Shown here piece after piece: positions 35,318 through 44,004 of a stretch of DNA of 64,000 nucleotides. The stretch is from Microvirga sp. (GTDB taxonomy: Bacteria; Pseudomonadota; Alphaproteobacteria; Rhizobiales; Beijerinckiaceae), in contig JAKOMT010000002.1 of the NCBI GenBank assembly GCA_022241475.1, positions 65,694 through 129,693 of the forward strand. The letters are read 5' to 3'. The notes below the pieces were generated by a model. It was not told where the DNA came from. It was given only the letters and a program-made list of their open reading frames with translations, and ran no database searches. Numbering within the stretch: position 1 is the first letter of the stretch; every line of letters starts with the position of its first letter. A program made the translations under genes and the position numbers.

Positions 35318-36469
35318 GTGTCGGAAAACCCGCGTTTCATCTGGCTTCCGGCGCTGTTCGGCGCCCTGCTCGGTCTCGGGCTCGCCCGCTTCGCCTACAC
35401 GCCGCTGCTGCCCGCGCTCGTCGGCCAGGGCTGGCTGAGCGAACCGGAGGCCGCTTTCGCTGGCGCCGCCAATCTCCTCGGCTATCTCGTCGGCGCGCTC
35501 GGCGCGCAGGCGCTGGCGGGGCGGAAGGAGCGGATCGCGATCCTCAACGGGGCGATGCTCGCGGCCGCGATCAGTCTCCTCGCCTGCGCCTGGCCGCTCG
35601 GCTTCTACTGGATGACGCCCTGGCGTTTCATCGCGGGGGTGGCGGGCGGCTTCATGATCGTGCTCGGCCCGGCGACGATCTTCGCGGTGACGCCGCCGGG
35701 CTCGCGGGCGCGGGTCTCGGGGCTGATCTTCATGGGGGTCGGGCTCGGCATCGTCCTGTCGGGGACCTTCATGCCGCTCCTCGCCGGGCTCGGCTTGTCG
35801 GTCGCCTGGATCTGCCTCGGCCTCGCCGGATTCGCGCTGACCGCGGCGGCGTGGCGACGCTGGCCGCGGGGGGGCGTCGCCGCGGCTGCGGCCCCTGCCC
35901 CCGGCGTCGGGCGCGGCGTCACGCTGGTCTTCGTCTTCGCCTACGCGATGGACGGGGCGGGGTTCGTGCCCCACACGCTGTTTCTCTCCGATTTCGTCGC
36001 CCGCGCGCTCGGACAGGGCGAAGTCGTCGGCGGCTTCTACTGGGCGATCTTCGGGGTCGGCGCTGCGACGGGCGCGCCCGTCTGCGGCCTGATCGCGTCG
36101 CGCTTCGGCCTGCGCGAGACCTTCGTCGCCGGCCTCACCGTGAAGGGGATCGCGATCGCCCTGCCCCTCGTCTCCACGAACGTCGTTTCGCTGACGCTGT
36201 CCGCCTTCGTCGTCGGCGCCCTCACCCCGGCGCTGGCGGCGCTGGCGGCCGGCGTGTCGACGACGCTCGCGCAAGGAGCGGCGCAGGCGCGGCTGTTCGG
36301 AGCGATGACGATCGCCTTCGCCCTCGCGCAGGCGACCGCGGGCTACGCCATGTCGTGGCTGTTCGCGACGTCACAGGATCACATGATCCTGTTCGCCATC
36401 GGCTCCGGCCTGCTGCTCACGGGCGCGCTGGCGGCGGGAACGGCGGTCTTTCGCATGGGACGGGGGTGA
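35318..36469 (+). CDS. MFS transporter (YbfB/YjiJ family)
   Basis: 383 aa from GTG 35318 with AGGGGAC upstream (an ATG at 35276 is an alternative). Twelve hydrophobic segments; WLPALFGALLGLGLARFAYT and the loop after helix 2 match the YbfB/YjiJ group, whose substrates are mostly unknown. It is a single gene, convergent with the PQQ sugar dehydrogenase, with a strong hairpin between them. Confidence 0.9.
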   Translation: MSENPRFIWLPALFGALLGLGLARFAYTPLLPALVGQGWLSEPEAAFAGAANLLGYLVGALGAQALAGRKERIAILNGAMLAAAISLLACAWPLGFYWMTPWRFIAGVAGGFMIVLGPATIFAVTPPGSRARVSGLIFMGVGLGIVLSGTFMPLLAGLGLSVAWICLGLAGFALTAAAWRRWPRGGVAAAAAPAPGVGRGVTLVFVFAYAMDGAGFVPHTLFLSDFVARALGQGEVVGGFYWAIFGVGAATGAPVCGLIASRFGLRETFVAGLTVKGIAIALPLVSTNVVSLTLSAFVVGALTPALAALAAGVSTTLAQGAAQARLFGAMTIAFALAQATAGYAMSWLFATSQDHMILFAIGSGLLLTGALAAGTAVFRMGRG

Positions 36470-36498
36470 GTGCGTCGCCTCCGCCCGGAAAGCGATCT

Positions 36499-36528
36499 CG
36501 GCCGCGCCGCGTTGAGGCGGCGCGGCCG
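36499..36528. terminator. hairpin between convergent MFS and sugar dehydrogenase genes
   Basis: A 12-bp perfect GC stem (36499-36510 with 36517-36528, 6-nt loop). There is no long T-tract, but its place between two convergent stops suggests a bidirectional terminator. Confidence 0.6.
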
Positions 36529-36536
36529 GTTCGATC

Positions 36537-37799
36537 TCACTTCGGCGTCAGCTTGTAGATGAAGCCCTCGTCGAGCGCGACGTAGAGGTCGCCGTCAGGC
36601 CCCTCGACGACCGACCGGAATCGGCCCGCCGGCATCGGCAAGGGCACGGTCTCGACCTCGACGGACAGTCCGTCATCGGCCACGTCGACCACGTCGAGAC
36701 GCTGGCCGAGCGGGGTGCCGTGGATGCCGATGCCCATGAAGCCGACCACCATCTTGCCGTTCCAGTCCTTCCACTGGTCGCCGGTCAGGAACACGGCGGA
36801 CGCCATGCCCTGCGAGAGGCCGTTGTTGTTCCAGGCCGGGGGCATCGCGTCCGGATAGGTGGTCTTGTCCGTCATCGGCATGAAGCGCGCCCGTTCAGCC
36901 GGGTCCATCGCCTCCATCTGGTTGGGGGAGTAGCCGCAGTAATTGCCCGGGCAATCCGCTCGTCCCGCCATGTTGGGCTTGGGATCCCAGCCGCCGTTGC
37001 CGCCGGCCTTGAGCACCGTGATCTCGTCGGAGTGCCACGGCCCGTGCTCGGTGATCACGACGTCGTTCGTCCCGGGCCGGAAGGCGATGCCCTGAACGTT
37101 CCGGTGGCCGTAGGTGAAGATCCGCGGATCGAACCCTTCGGGCGGATTGTTGCCCGGAGCGGGCGCGCCGTCGCGGTCGATCCGCAGCACCTTGCCGCCG
37201 ATCAGCGTGGGGCTCTGCGGCACCGCGCTGTTGTGCGTGTCGCCCGTGGTCACGTAGAGGAAGCCGTCGCCCGGATTGAAGCGGATGCGTCCCCCGTTAT
37301 GCGCGCCGGGGCCGCCGAACGGATGATCGCTCGCCGCCGGCTTGAAGACGATGTCGTCGACGATGTCGGTGCGGTCCGACAGTTCGGTCAGATCGTCGTT
37401 GGCCGTGAAGCGTATGACGTGGTTCGTTGCCGGGTCCGCCATGTTGGAGGCGGAGTAGACGTAGACGAACCGATTCTGCTCGAACTCGGGGTCGACCGCG
37501 ACGCCGTTCATGCCGGCCTGCCCCTCGCAGAACAGGTCGTCCGCCGTGCTGGCGTAGCCCTCGGAATCCTTCATCCCGAGCAGTTTCGTGACGTCGCCGG
37601 ACGCAGATCGCACAGAAAGACCGAGGCATTTTTCGGTGAAGAACATGGTTCCGTCAGGCAGAAACGCCATGTCCCAGGGATTGTCGAGCTCTGACAGCAC
37701 AACCTCATACGTGAGAGTGGGCGCCTGCGCGTTCACGGTCGCCGCCGCGCCAACCGACATCGCGGCGCAAAGCGACCAGGTGATTACTCGATTGCTCAT
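36537..37799 (-). CDS. PQQ-dependent aldose sugar dehydrogenase-like protein (Gdh/YliI family)
   Basis: 420 aa from ATG 37799 with AGGA upstream. Signal peptide residues 1-25 (ATVNAQ). The six-bladed propeller hallmarks include WDMAFLPDGTMFFTE, the catalytic GAHNGGRIRFNP, GHRNVQGIAF and TEHGP. These periplasmic enzymes oxidise sugars using PQQ and calcium. A cytochrome c gene lies upstream on the same strand and is a likely electron acceptor. PQQ biosynthesis genes are not in the window. The upstream DNA is strikingly AT-rich. Confidence 0.92.
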   Translation of the reverse strand: MSNRVITWSLCAAMSVGAAATVNAQAPTLTYEVVLSELDNPWDMAFLPDGTMFFTEKCLGLSVRSASGDVTKLLGMKDSEGYASTADDLFCEGQAGMNGVAVDPEFEQNRFVYVYSASNMADPATNHVIRFTANDDLTELSDRTDIVDDIVFKPAASDHPFGGPGAHNGGRIRFNPGDGFLYVTTGDTHNSAVPQSPTLIGGKVLRIDRDGAPAPGNNPPEGFDPRIFTYGHRNVQGIAFRPGTNDVVITEHGPWHSDEITVLKAGGNGGWDPKPNMAGRADCPGNYCGYSPNQMEAMDPAERARFMPMTDKTTYPDAMPPAWNNNGLSQGMASAVFLTGDQWKDWNGKMVVGFMGIGIHGTPLGQRLDVVDVADDGLSVEVETVPLPMPAGRFRSVVEGPDGDLYVALDEGFIYKLTPK

Positions 37800-38154
37800 G
37801 AACCATCCTCCCATTATCGATCGTTTTTCATTCGCGCTAAATTCAGATCGGAAAGATCATGGACCGAATTCTCGCGGTCCAAGGATCCAAAATTATGAGC
37901 CAAAATTGAAGAACGTCAAGTATACAATATGAAGACCAAAATAAAGATCCCGATATTATATTCCAATTCAGATCAATAATAAATAATCGCAATTCTATAT
38001 TTCAAGATTGCTCAGACTTGCGTCACGGAAAGGAAGTTCGGTTTACGCGCTTCACATGGACGGACCTCTTGACCGAATTGACGCGCCAGCCGGCGTATTC
38101 CGCGACCGGGCCTAAAAACTTGCGCGCCTCAGCGCCTTGCGGAGCGGATCGACT
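37800..38154. other. AT-rich intergenic stretch
   Basis: About 355 nt, much of it (37830-38020) far more AT-rich than the rest of the window (for example AAATAATCGCAATTCTATAT). No coding frame is supported. It lies between the cytochrome c gene and the sugar dehydrogenase and should hold the latter's promoter. Confidence 0.7.
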
Positions 38155-38580
38155 TCATCGGAACGTCGTGGATATGAACGCGGCGAGATTGCTGATTTCA
38201 TCGTCGGTGAGGTCGACCGCAGTCGGGATCATCAGTAGCGAATTCGGGCCGACCTGCTCTCGCGCGCGGTATTGCGCGAGGCGCATCGCCACGTACTCGG
38301 CGTCCCTGCCCCTTACCGACGGGAAGCTCGCCATTCCCCGACCGACGGGACCGTGGCATTGCGCGCAGGCCGCCGCGTATTTCGTCTTCCCGGCATCCAC
38401 GTCGCCGGCGCCGGCCGGCTGCGCCGCGCCCGCGGGCGCCGCAGCGCCGCCGGCCGGCGGCGTCGCCGCCTCGGTGGCCTGCGGAGGCGAGCCCCTGTCG
38501 GCCGATGCGCCCGACGCGTGAGCCTGCGCCACACCGAGCGTCATCAGGACGCCGACGGCGATCACAAAACGCGCGTTCAT
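38155..38580 (-). CDS. periplasmic c-type cytochrome
   Basis: 141 aa from ATG 38580. Signal peptide residues 1-22; an Ala/Pro/Gly-rich linker runs over residues 25-60. A single class I cytochrome c domain follows with haem motif CAQCH (72-76) and a probable axial Met in SLLMIPT (M118). The size and GPVGRGMASFPSVRG stretch resemble cytochrome c553-type carriers. It is upstream of the PQQ dehydrogenase and probably accepts its electrons. Confidence 0.92.
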   Translation of the reverse strand: MNARFVIAVGVLMTLGVAQAHASGASADRGSPPQATEAATPPAGGAAAPAGAAQPAGAGDVDAGKTKYAAACAQCHGPVGRGMASFPSVRGRDAEYVAMRLAQYRAREQVGPNSLLMIPTAVDLTDDEISNLAAFISTTFR

Positions 38581-39007
38581 TGAGGCCTCCCCCGAACAGA
38601 TCGTCCGTATTGGCTTGACGTCTATCGCGTCACGGCATGAAGCAAGCTCCAAACACGATAGGCGCAGCCTGCGACATTCCCGCAAGGCAAGCAAAAGAAG
38701 CATACCTCATCGGCTAAATTACGTAAATAAATACAACGACTAAAACTATTGTCGATATTCCTACAAAATATGCAACGATATCACCATTTCGACATCTGAG
38801 TGCTTCGCGTATTTACCTCAATTTTGGTAAGATGACCACGCCGCGCGCATGGAGATCCGCGCCATATCGAAATCCGGACAGGCGTTCCGCCGCCGCGCCT
38901 AACGGGCGTTCGCGCCGTCGCGTCCAGCAGTGGCGACGCCGACGCGTTGGCCTCACCGGCCGATATTCTCTATCTGTGACGCGAGCCCCTGCGACCGGAG
39001 CCTTCGC
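38581..39007. other. AT-rich intergenic region before mobA
   Basis: About 427 nt; 38700-38830 is AT-rich and carries a weak inverted repeat TTACC/GGTAA (38813-38830). No gene supported. It separates the divergent cytochrome c and mobA genes. Confidence 0.55.
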
Positions 39008-39646
39008 ATGTCCATCGTCTCGACACGCCCCGCCACGATCGGCGTCCTGCTCGCCGGCGGACTCGCGCGACGGATGGGGGGCGGCGACAAGCCGCTGCGG
39101 GAGATCGGGGGGCGCAGCATTCTGGAGCGGGCCATCGATCGCCTCGCCCCGCAATGCGACGCGCTGCTGATCAACGCCAACGGCGATCCGGAGCGCTTCG
39201 CGTTCACCGGTCTGCCCGTGATCGCCGACGACGTGCCCGGCTTCGCGGGGCCGCTCGCGGGCGTGCTCGCCGCGCTCGACAACGTCGCCGAGAATTATCC
39301 GGAGGCGCGCTTCGTCGTCTCCGCCGCTGCGGACACGCCGTTTCTGCCGCGGGATTTCGTGGAGAGGCTGCGCGCGGCGCGCGAGGCGGCTGGCGTTCCG
39401 CTCGCCTGCGCGGAGAGCGGCGGGCGGACGCATCCGGTCAACGCGCTCTGGGACGCGCGCCTGCGACAGGATTTGCGCCACGCGCTCGTCGTCGAGGACA
39501 TGCGCAAGATAGACCGCTGGACGGCCCGGCACGGCGTCGCGCACGCGTCCTGGCCGATCGAGACGGTCGATCCGTTCTTCAACGCCAACACCCCCGAGGA
39601 TATCGACGAAGCCGAGCGCATCATCGCGACCCACGGCGAAATCTGA
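39008..39646 (+). CDS. mobA: molybdenum cofactor guanylyltransferase MobA
   Basis: 212 aa from ATG 39008. The nucleotide-binding [17 protein letters not shown] (residues 15-31), [14 protein letters not shown] and the C-terminal [14 protein letters not shown] are typical of MobA. It adds GMP to molybdopterin to form the bis-MGD cofactor used by DMSO-reductase-family enzymes; one such oxidoreductase is at the right edge of the window. Confidence 0.95.
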   Translation: MSIVSTRPATIGVLLAGGLARRMGGGDKPLREIGGRSILERAIDRLAPQCDALLINANGDPERFAFTGLPVIADDVPGFAGPLAGVLAALDNVAENYPEARFVVSAAADTPFLPRDFVERLRAAREAAGVPLACAESGGRTHPVNALWDARLRQDLRHALVVEDMRKIDRWTARHGVAHASWPIETVDPFFNANTPEDIDEAERIIATHGEI

Positions 39647-39785
39647 ACCCTCCGTGCGCGCATGCGACGCGCGGCATGGGCTTTCGCGCTTCCTTGTGCG
39701 ATGGCCGTCGCGCCGTCACAATAGCGCGTGACCATCATGGCGCCCGACTCGCCGGAACGAAGAAAGCCTCGAAATCTCTTTCAAG

Positions 39786-40544
39786 ATGCCTGGACAATCC
39801 CGCCAAAAACTCCCGATCCTGATCGTGCTCCATCAGGAGACCTCGACGCCCGGCCGCGTCGGGCGGCTGCTCGCCGAGAAAGGGTATTTCCTCGACATCC
39901 GCCGTCCGCGCTTCGGCGATCCGCTGCCCGATACGATGGCGGGGCACGCCGGCGCCGTGATCTTCGGCGGCCCCATGAGCGCCAATGACGAGGACGATTT
40001 CGTCCGCCGGGAGATCGATTGGATCTCCGTGCCGCTGCGCGAGGAGAAGCCGTATCTCGGGCTGTGCCTCGGCGCGCAGATGATGGCTCGCCATCTCGGC
40101 GCCCGCGTCTACGCCCATGACGAGGGCCGGGCCGAGATCGGCTACTATCCGCTCCAGCCCACGAGCGAGGGATCGGCCGTGGCGCGTCGCCTCGGCGTCG
40201 CCTGGCCCGGGCACGTCTATCACTGGCATCGCGAGGGTTTCGATTGTCCGCCGGGCGCGGAAACGCTCGCCACCGGCGACGATTTCCCCGTGCAGGCGGT
40301 GCGGTACGGGCCGGCGGCCTACGCCTTCCAGTTTCACCCCGAAGTCACCTACGCGATGACCTGCCGCTGGACGACGCGGGCCCACGCCCGCATGGCGCTG
40401 CCCGGCGCGCGGCCGCGCAAGGAGCATCTCGAGGGCCGGCTGATCCATGATCCGCACGTCGCGATCTGGATCGACGCGTTTCTCGATTACTGGCTCGCGG
40501 GCGGCTGCCGCGCGCAAACCTGCGGCGGCGGCGTCACGCCGTAA
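39786..40544 (+). CDS. class I glutamine amidotransferase domain protein (GMP synthase-like)
   Basis: 252 aa. The triad is visible: nucleophile C94 in YLGLCLGAQ, H184 and E186 in FQFHPEVT. It is a stand-alone GATase1 of the COG0518 type, with no synthetase domain or partner nearby; relatives hydrolyse gamma-glutamyl compounds or glutamine. ATG 39786. The 3' end overlaps the convergent ctaA gene by 11 nt. Confidence 0.88.
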   Translation: MPGQSRQKLPILIVLHQETSTPGRVGRLLAEKGYFLDIRRPRFGDPLPDTMAGHAGAVIFGGPMSANDEDDFVRREIDWISVPLREEKPYLGLCLGAQMMARHLGARVYAHDEGRAEIGYYPLQPTSEGSAVARRLGVAWPGHVYHWHREGFDCPPGAETLATGDDFPVQAVRYGPAAYAFQFHPEVTYAMTCRWTTRAHARMALPGARPRKEHLEGRLIHDPHVAIWIDAFLDYWLAGGCRAQTCGGGVTP

Positions 40545-41634
40545 CGGGGACGCGCGCCGGCTCGACGATCTCGACGCGCGCTCGACGCGCCATGCGCAAA
40601 TGCACGGTCGCCATCATCAAGACCACCATCGCAAAGACCTGATGCCCAAGGCCGGCCCAGAGCGGCACGGCGAGGAGCAGCGTCACGATCCCGAGCGCCG
40701 CCTGCGCCAGACATAGCCCGGCGACCGCCACGGCCTGCCGCGAATGCCGCGTGCCCGGCGCGAGGCGGATCGTCGACCAGGCGTGCCAAAGCGCGTATCC
40801 GACGAGCAGATAGGCGACGAGGCGGTGGTTGAACTGGACCAGCGCGACATTGTCGACGAAGTTCTCGATCCATGGCGTCGTGGCGAACAGCGTCGCGAGC
40901 GGAGGGACGAGCCGCCCGTCCATCAGCGGCCAGGTGTTGAAGGTCCAGCCGGCCCGGGACCCGGCGACGAGCGCGCCGAGCGCGATCTGGAAGAGCACCA
41001 GCCCCAGCAGGATCGCCGCGCCGCGCGCGACCGGCGCCGGAGCCGCATCGGCCCGCGCGCCTCGCAGGCCCGTCGCCACCCAGACGAGACCGACGAGGAT
41101 GACGCTGGCGATCATCAGATGCGCCGTGAGCTTGATCGGCGCCACCGCCGTCATGCCGGGCTCGAGCCCGGACGCGACCATGATCCAGCCGACCGTCGCC
41201 TGCAGCCCGCCGAGCCCGCCGATCGCGAGCAGCGTCACCGCGAGGCGCCCGCTGACGCGACCGCGCAGCCAGAAAAAGACGAGCGGAATGAAGAAGACGA
41301 GGCCGAGCAGGCGTCCGAGCTGGCGGTGCCCCCATTCCCACCAGAAGATCACCTTGAACTCGGCGAGGCTCATGCCCTGATTGAGCAGTCGGTACTGATC
41401 GATCTGGCGGTACCTCTCGAACTCGATCAGCCACGCCGCCTCCGAGAGCGGGGGGATCGCGCCGGTGACGGGCCGCCATTCGGTGATCGAGAGGCCGGAT
41501 CCGGTGAGGCGCGTCGCGCCGCCCACCGCCACCATCGCCACCACGAACAGCACGAGCACCCAGATCCAGGCGCGGACTGCTGCGTCGGCGGAGTGATTGC
41601 CGGGATTTACGGTCGGCGTGGAGGCGGGCGACAT
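40534..41634 (-). CDS. ctaA: haem A synthase CtaA (COX15 type)
   Basis: 366 aa from ATG 41634. Eight membrane helices with the conserved GGATRLTGSGLSITEWRPVT (about 39-58), WWEWGHRQLGRLLG and FNHRLVAYLL histidine motifs. It oxidises haem O to haem A for cytochrome aa3 oxidase. It lacks the extracellular cysteine pair of the Bacillus type, as usual in alphaproteobacteria. Confidence 0.96.
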   Translation of the reverse strand: MSPASTPTVNPGNHSADAAVRAWIWVLVLFVVAMVAVGGATRLTGSGLSITEWRPVTGAIPPLSEAAWLIEFERYRQIDQYRLLNQGMSLAEFKVIFWWEWGHRQLGRLLGLVFFIPLVFFWLRGRVSGRLAVTLLAIGGLGGLQATVGWIMVASGLEPGMTAVAPIKLTAHLMIASVILVGLVWVATGLRGARADAAPAPVARGAAILLGLVLFQIALGALVAGSRAGWTFNTWPLMDGRLVPPLATLFATTPWIENFVDNVALVQFNHRLVAYLLVGYALWHAWSTIRLAPGTRHSRQAVAVAGLCLAQAALGIVTLLLAVPLWAGLGHQVFAMVVLMMATVHLRMARRARVEIVEPARVPVTA

Positions 41635-41777
41635 GAAAAACTCTCCGCAGCGCGACGCCGCACGCCGGCGCCGATTGCCTGATTTCGCGCAAGACATAGA
41701 TAAATCGGGACGCGCCTGCTAGGCACTCCTTCGCCGCACCCGGCGCAACGCCCGAACACAGCTGAACGAGGACCGGC

Positions 41778-41990
41778 TTGAAGCAACGTCAGCGCAAACT
41801 CATCGGCACGGTCGTCATCATCGTGTTCGTCCTGCTCTACGGCCCCGTCGCCATGGCGCTGGCCGAAAGCCGGATCATGGCCGCGCCGCAACTCGTTCAG
41901 GTCCTCGCCTACGCGGTGCTCGGCCTCGCATGGATCCTGCCCGTGATGCCGGTGATCCGCTGGATGCAGCGCCCGGATCGCGAGGCGTGA
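41778..41990 (+). CDS. DUF2842 small membrane protein
   Basis: 70 aa from TTG 41778 (GAGGA upstream). Two hydrophobic helices preceded by KQRQRKLIG, matching DUF2842, a short alphaproteobacterial membrane protein of unknown function often found beside ctaA. Here it is divergent from ctaA, 143 nt away. Confidence 0.85.
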   Translation: MKQRQRKLIGTVVIIVFVLLYGPVAMALAESRIMAAPQLVQVLAYAVLGLAWILPVMPVIRWMQRPDREA

Positions 41991-42141
41991 CGCTAGACTG
42001 TCGCGGCCGCCGCAACGTCTGCGCTAGCCGCGCTTCCGTCTACTGCGCAGGGCTAAATGCACCCTAAGGTTTCTTTTGTAAGAGCGTTCATTGAAGGATT
42101 GTCTGCTCAATTGACCTGCAGCGACCGTAAAGTCGCCAAAT

Positions 42142-42163
42142 TTGTTGACATATATGGCAACAA
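42142..42163. promoter_or_regulatory. 22-bp palindrome centred on the toxin start codon
   Basis: TTGTTG-a-CATATATG-g-CAACAA: 10 of 11 base pairs match. The toxin ATG (42154-42156) lies inside the central CATATATG. It is a probable operator for the HTH antitoxin encoded in the same operon. Confidence 0.7.
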
Positions 42164-42645
42164 TTCTAGACTTGGAACAAGATGAAGCGCTGATTGCGAT
42201 CTCGGTTCCGCTCGACGGCGCCGAGCAGACATGGCGGCGGCTGTACGGCACGCCCGACTTCGTCAACTGGTTGGACGGCGAATTGCCGCAGCTGCGAACG
42301 ACGGTCGTTGGAGGAGAGACGCAGCCCTATGATCAGGTCGACGCCATCTTTCATGAATATTGCGTCGGAGAGGCGATGCAGTTCGATCGCCGGTTCAAGA
42401 AACTCTCTCGGACACCTGATGAATTCGTCTGGGAGTTCAAGACGCCCGACATCAGAATTTTCGGGTGGATCCCGATGCGGGACGTGTTCGTCTGCACCTT
42501 CGGCGCCATGAAGGACGAGATCGAAATGATGAATCTCTACGGGCGCTACATCGCCCGGACGATCTTTGTTCGGAACGCCCTCGACCTCGACGAACCGAAA
42601 TATGTCGCCAGTGCGGAGTATGACGATGTCCTATCAGATGCGTAA
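42154..42645 (+). CDS. putative type II toxin (RelE/HigB-like), first gene of a reversed TA pair
   Basis: 163 aa from ATG 42154; no clear ribosome site. The core EFKTPDIRIFGWIPMRDVFVCTFGAMKDEI (shown here only as EFKTPDIRIFGW and DVFVCTFGA) resembles the beta-sheet of HigB/phage Gp49-like toxins, which cleave mRNA at the ribosome. It overlaps a downstream XRE-type gene by 20 nt; the toxin-first order is typical of higBA. The assignment depends on context as much as sequence. Confidence 0.6.
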   Translation: MATILDLEQDEALIAISVPLDGAEQTWRRLYGTPDFVNWLDGELPQLRTTVVGGETQPYDQVDAIFHEYCVGEAMQFDRRFKKLSRTPDEFVWEFKTPDIRIFGWIPMRDVFVCTFGAMKDEIEMMNLYGRYIARTIFVRNALDLDEPKYVASAEYDDVLSDA

Positions 42646-43009
42646 TGATCCAAGGGCGCGCAAGGCGGGGCGCTTTATCCATCGCGTCCAGAAGGAGCTT
42701 CAGAACGCGTTCGTCGACTCGGGGCTCAAGCAGCAGGAAATCGCCGAAAGGCTCGGCGTGAACCGCTCCGTCGTAAACAAGCGGCTGCAGGGCGAGGCGA
42801 ATCTCACGCTGCGAACGATCGCCGATCTTGCCTGGGCTATGGACGCCGAGATTGATTTTACCCTGAAGTCGCGCAGAGGCGTGGAGGAGCTGAACAATCA
42901 AGCCCCCGTCGACGCCGCGCCAACCGCCACCGCTTCCGGCGCCGACAGGCCCTTGAAGCCGGAATCGCGCGAGGGCGCGGAAGTCCGATACGAGAACGGC
43001 GAGGCTTAG
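42626..43009 (+). CDS. XRE-family HTH antitoxin
   Basis: 127 aa from ATG 42626 (GGAG 8 nt upstream, inside the toxin gene). The helix-turn-helix spans residues 34-56 (LKQQEIAERLGVNRSVVNKR). The C-terminal 45 residues are Ala/Pro/Glu-rich and probably disordered until toxin binding. It likely neutralises the upstream toxin and represses the operon through the palindrome at 42142-42163. Confidence 0.8.
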   Translation: MSYQMRNDPRARKAGRFIHRVQKELQNAFVDSGLKQQEIAERLGVNRSVVNKRLQGEANLTLRTIADLAWAMDAEIDFTLKSRRGVEELNNQAPVDAAPTATASGADRPLKPESREGAEVRYENGEA

Positions 43010-43022
43010 CCGTCGGCGCGGC

Positions 43023-43553
43023 TCAATCGTCGTCGCGATCGGCGCCGACGGATTTCGGCGTGACGAAGCGGTCGAGCCGGGCTCCGCGCTCCGCGAGATC
43101 GCGCCAGCTCTCGACGTCGAAATCGAGCACGGTGACGCCGGCGGTTGGATATTTCTGCGCGAGGCGCGCGAACGCATAGCGGTCGCCGAAGCCTGCGAGC
43201 ATGCCGGCGAGCTCGTGCGAGCCGGGATTGTGGCCGACGAGGATCGCCGTGCGCACGCCGTCGTCGATCCCGCGCGCGACCTCGAGCAGCTGCTTCGGCG
43301 GGGCCTCGTAGATGAGCGGCTCGATCCGGACGCGGATGTCCTCGCCGAGCTCGGCCTGCGCCAGATCCCACGTCTCGCGGGTCCGCTTCGCGGGAGACAC
43401 GAGCGCGAGATCGGGCAGGAGCCCTTCCTCGCGCAGGTAGCGGCCCATGAGTGGCGCGGCGCTGCGGCCGCGCTCGGCGAGGGGCCGGTCGATATCCTCA
43501 ACGCCTTTGGGCCAGTCGGATTTCGCGTGCCGGAAGAGGATCAGTCGCTTCAT
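43023..43553 (-). CDS. SixA-type phosphohistidine phosphatase
   Basis: 176 aa histidine phosphatase superfamily protein: catalytic RHG-type motif LILFRHAKSDWP (R8, H9), SPAKRTRETW and the second histidine in ILVGHNPG. SixA dephosphorylates histidine phosphotransfer domains or PTS proteins. It is a single gene convergent with the TA operon. Confidence 0.9.
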   Translation of the reverse strand: MKRLILFRHAKSDWPKGVEDIDRPLAERGRSAAPLMGRYLREEGLLPDLALVSPAKRTRETWDLAQAELGEDIRVRIEPLIYEAPPKQLLEVARGIDDGVRTAILVGHNPGSHELAGMLAGFGDRYAFARLAQKYPTAGVTVLDFDVESWRDLAERGARLDRFVTPKSVGADRDDD

Positions 43554-43651
43554 GGCGCGACCATAGCCAAGCCGGGGAGCGGGGGATAGACCTCGCCGTA
43601 GGAGCGATCGTCAGAGATGTCGCCCGAAAAGCGCCCTTGTTCAACGACCCG

Positions 43652-43906
43652 CTACCATCCGCCGAATAACGCTGATCGGATGGCGAGGCCCAGCTTACGC
43701 AAGAATATCAAGACGGTTCCGGCCAAGAAGAAGCCAAAGGCCCAGCCCACCGACCCGAACATGAGAATAAGGACGATCGAATCGGTCTGCGCTTCCATGA
43801 CCACCATCACGATGAGCATCAAGAGGAAGCCGATGGTCGCTGCCGAACCGAAGATTGCAGGCCCCATAAAATGGATGAAAGAATGCAAGTATTTCATGAT
43901 GTCCAT
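43652..43906 (-). CDS. hypothetical small membrane protein
   Basis: 84 aa if the ATG at 43906 is used; the frame is open to 43957, and the start is uncertain. Two hydrophobic segments (GSAATIGFLLMLIVMVVM; VLILMFGSVGWAFGFFLAGT) and a basic C-terminus. No family recognised. Codon use is less GC-biased than in its neighbours. Confidence 0.5.
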   Translation of the reverse strand: MDIMKYLHSFIHFMGPAIFGSAATIGFLLMLIVMVVMEAQTDSIVLILMFGSVGWAFGFFLAGTVLIFLRKLGLAIRSALFGGW

Positions 43907-44004
43907 CACACCGATGCGAACAGGGTTCACCGCCAAGGGATAAACGCCCGGCCTCAATCATAGATTGCGAAGAGCTATCTTTTTCAATTTCTGATCATCG
44001 CGGA

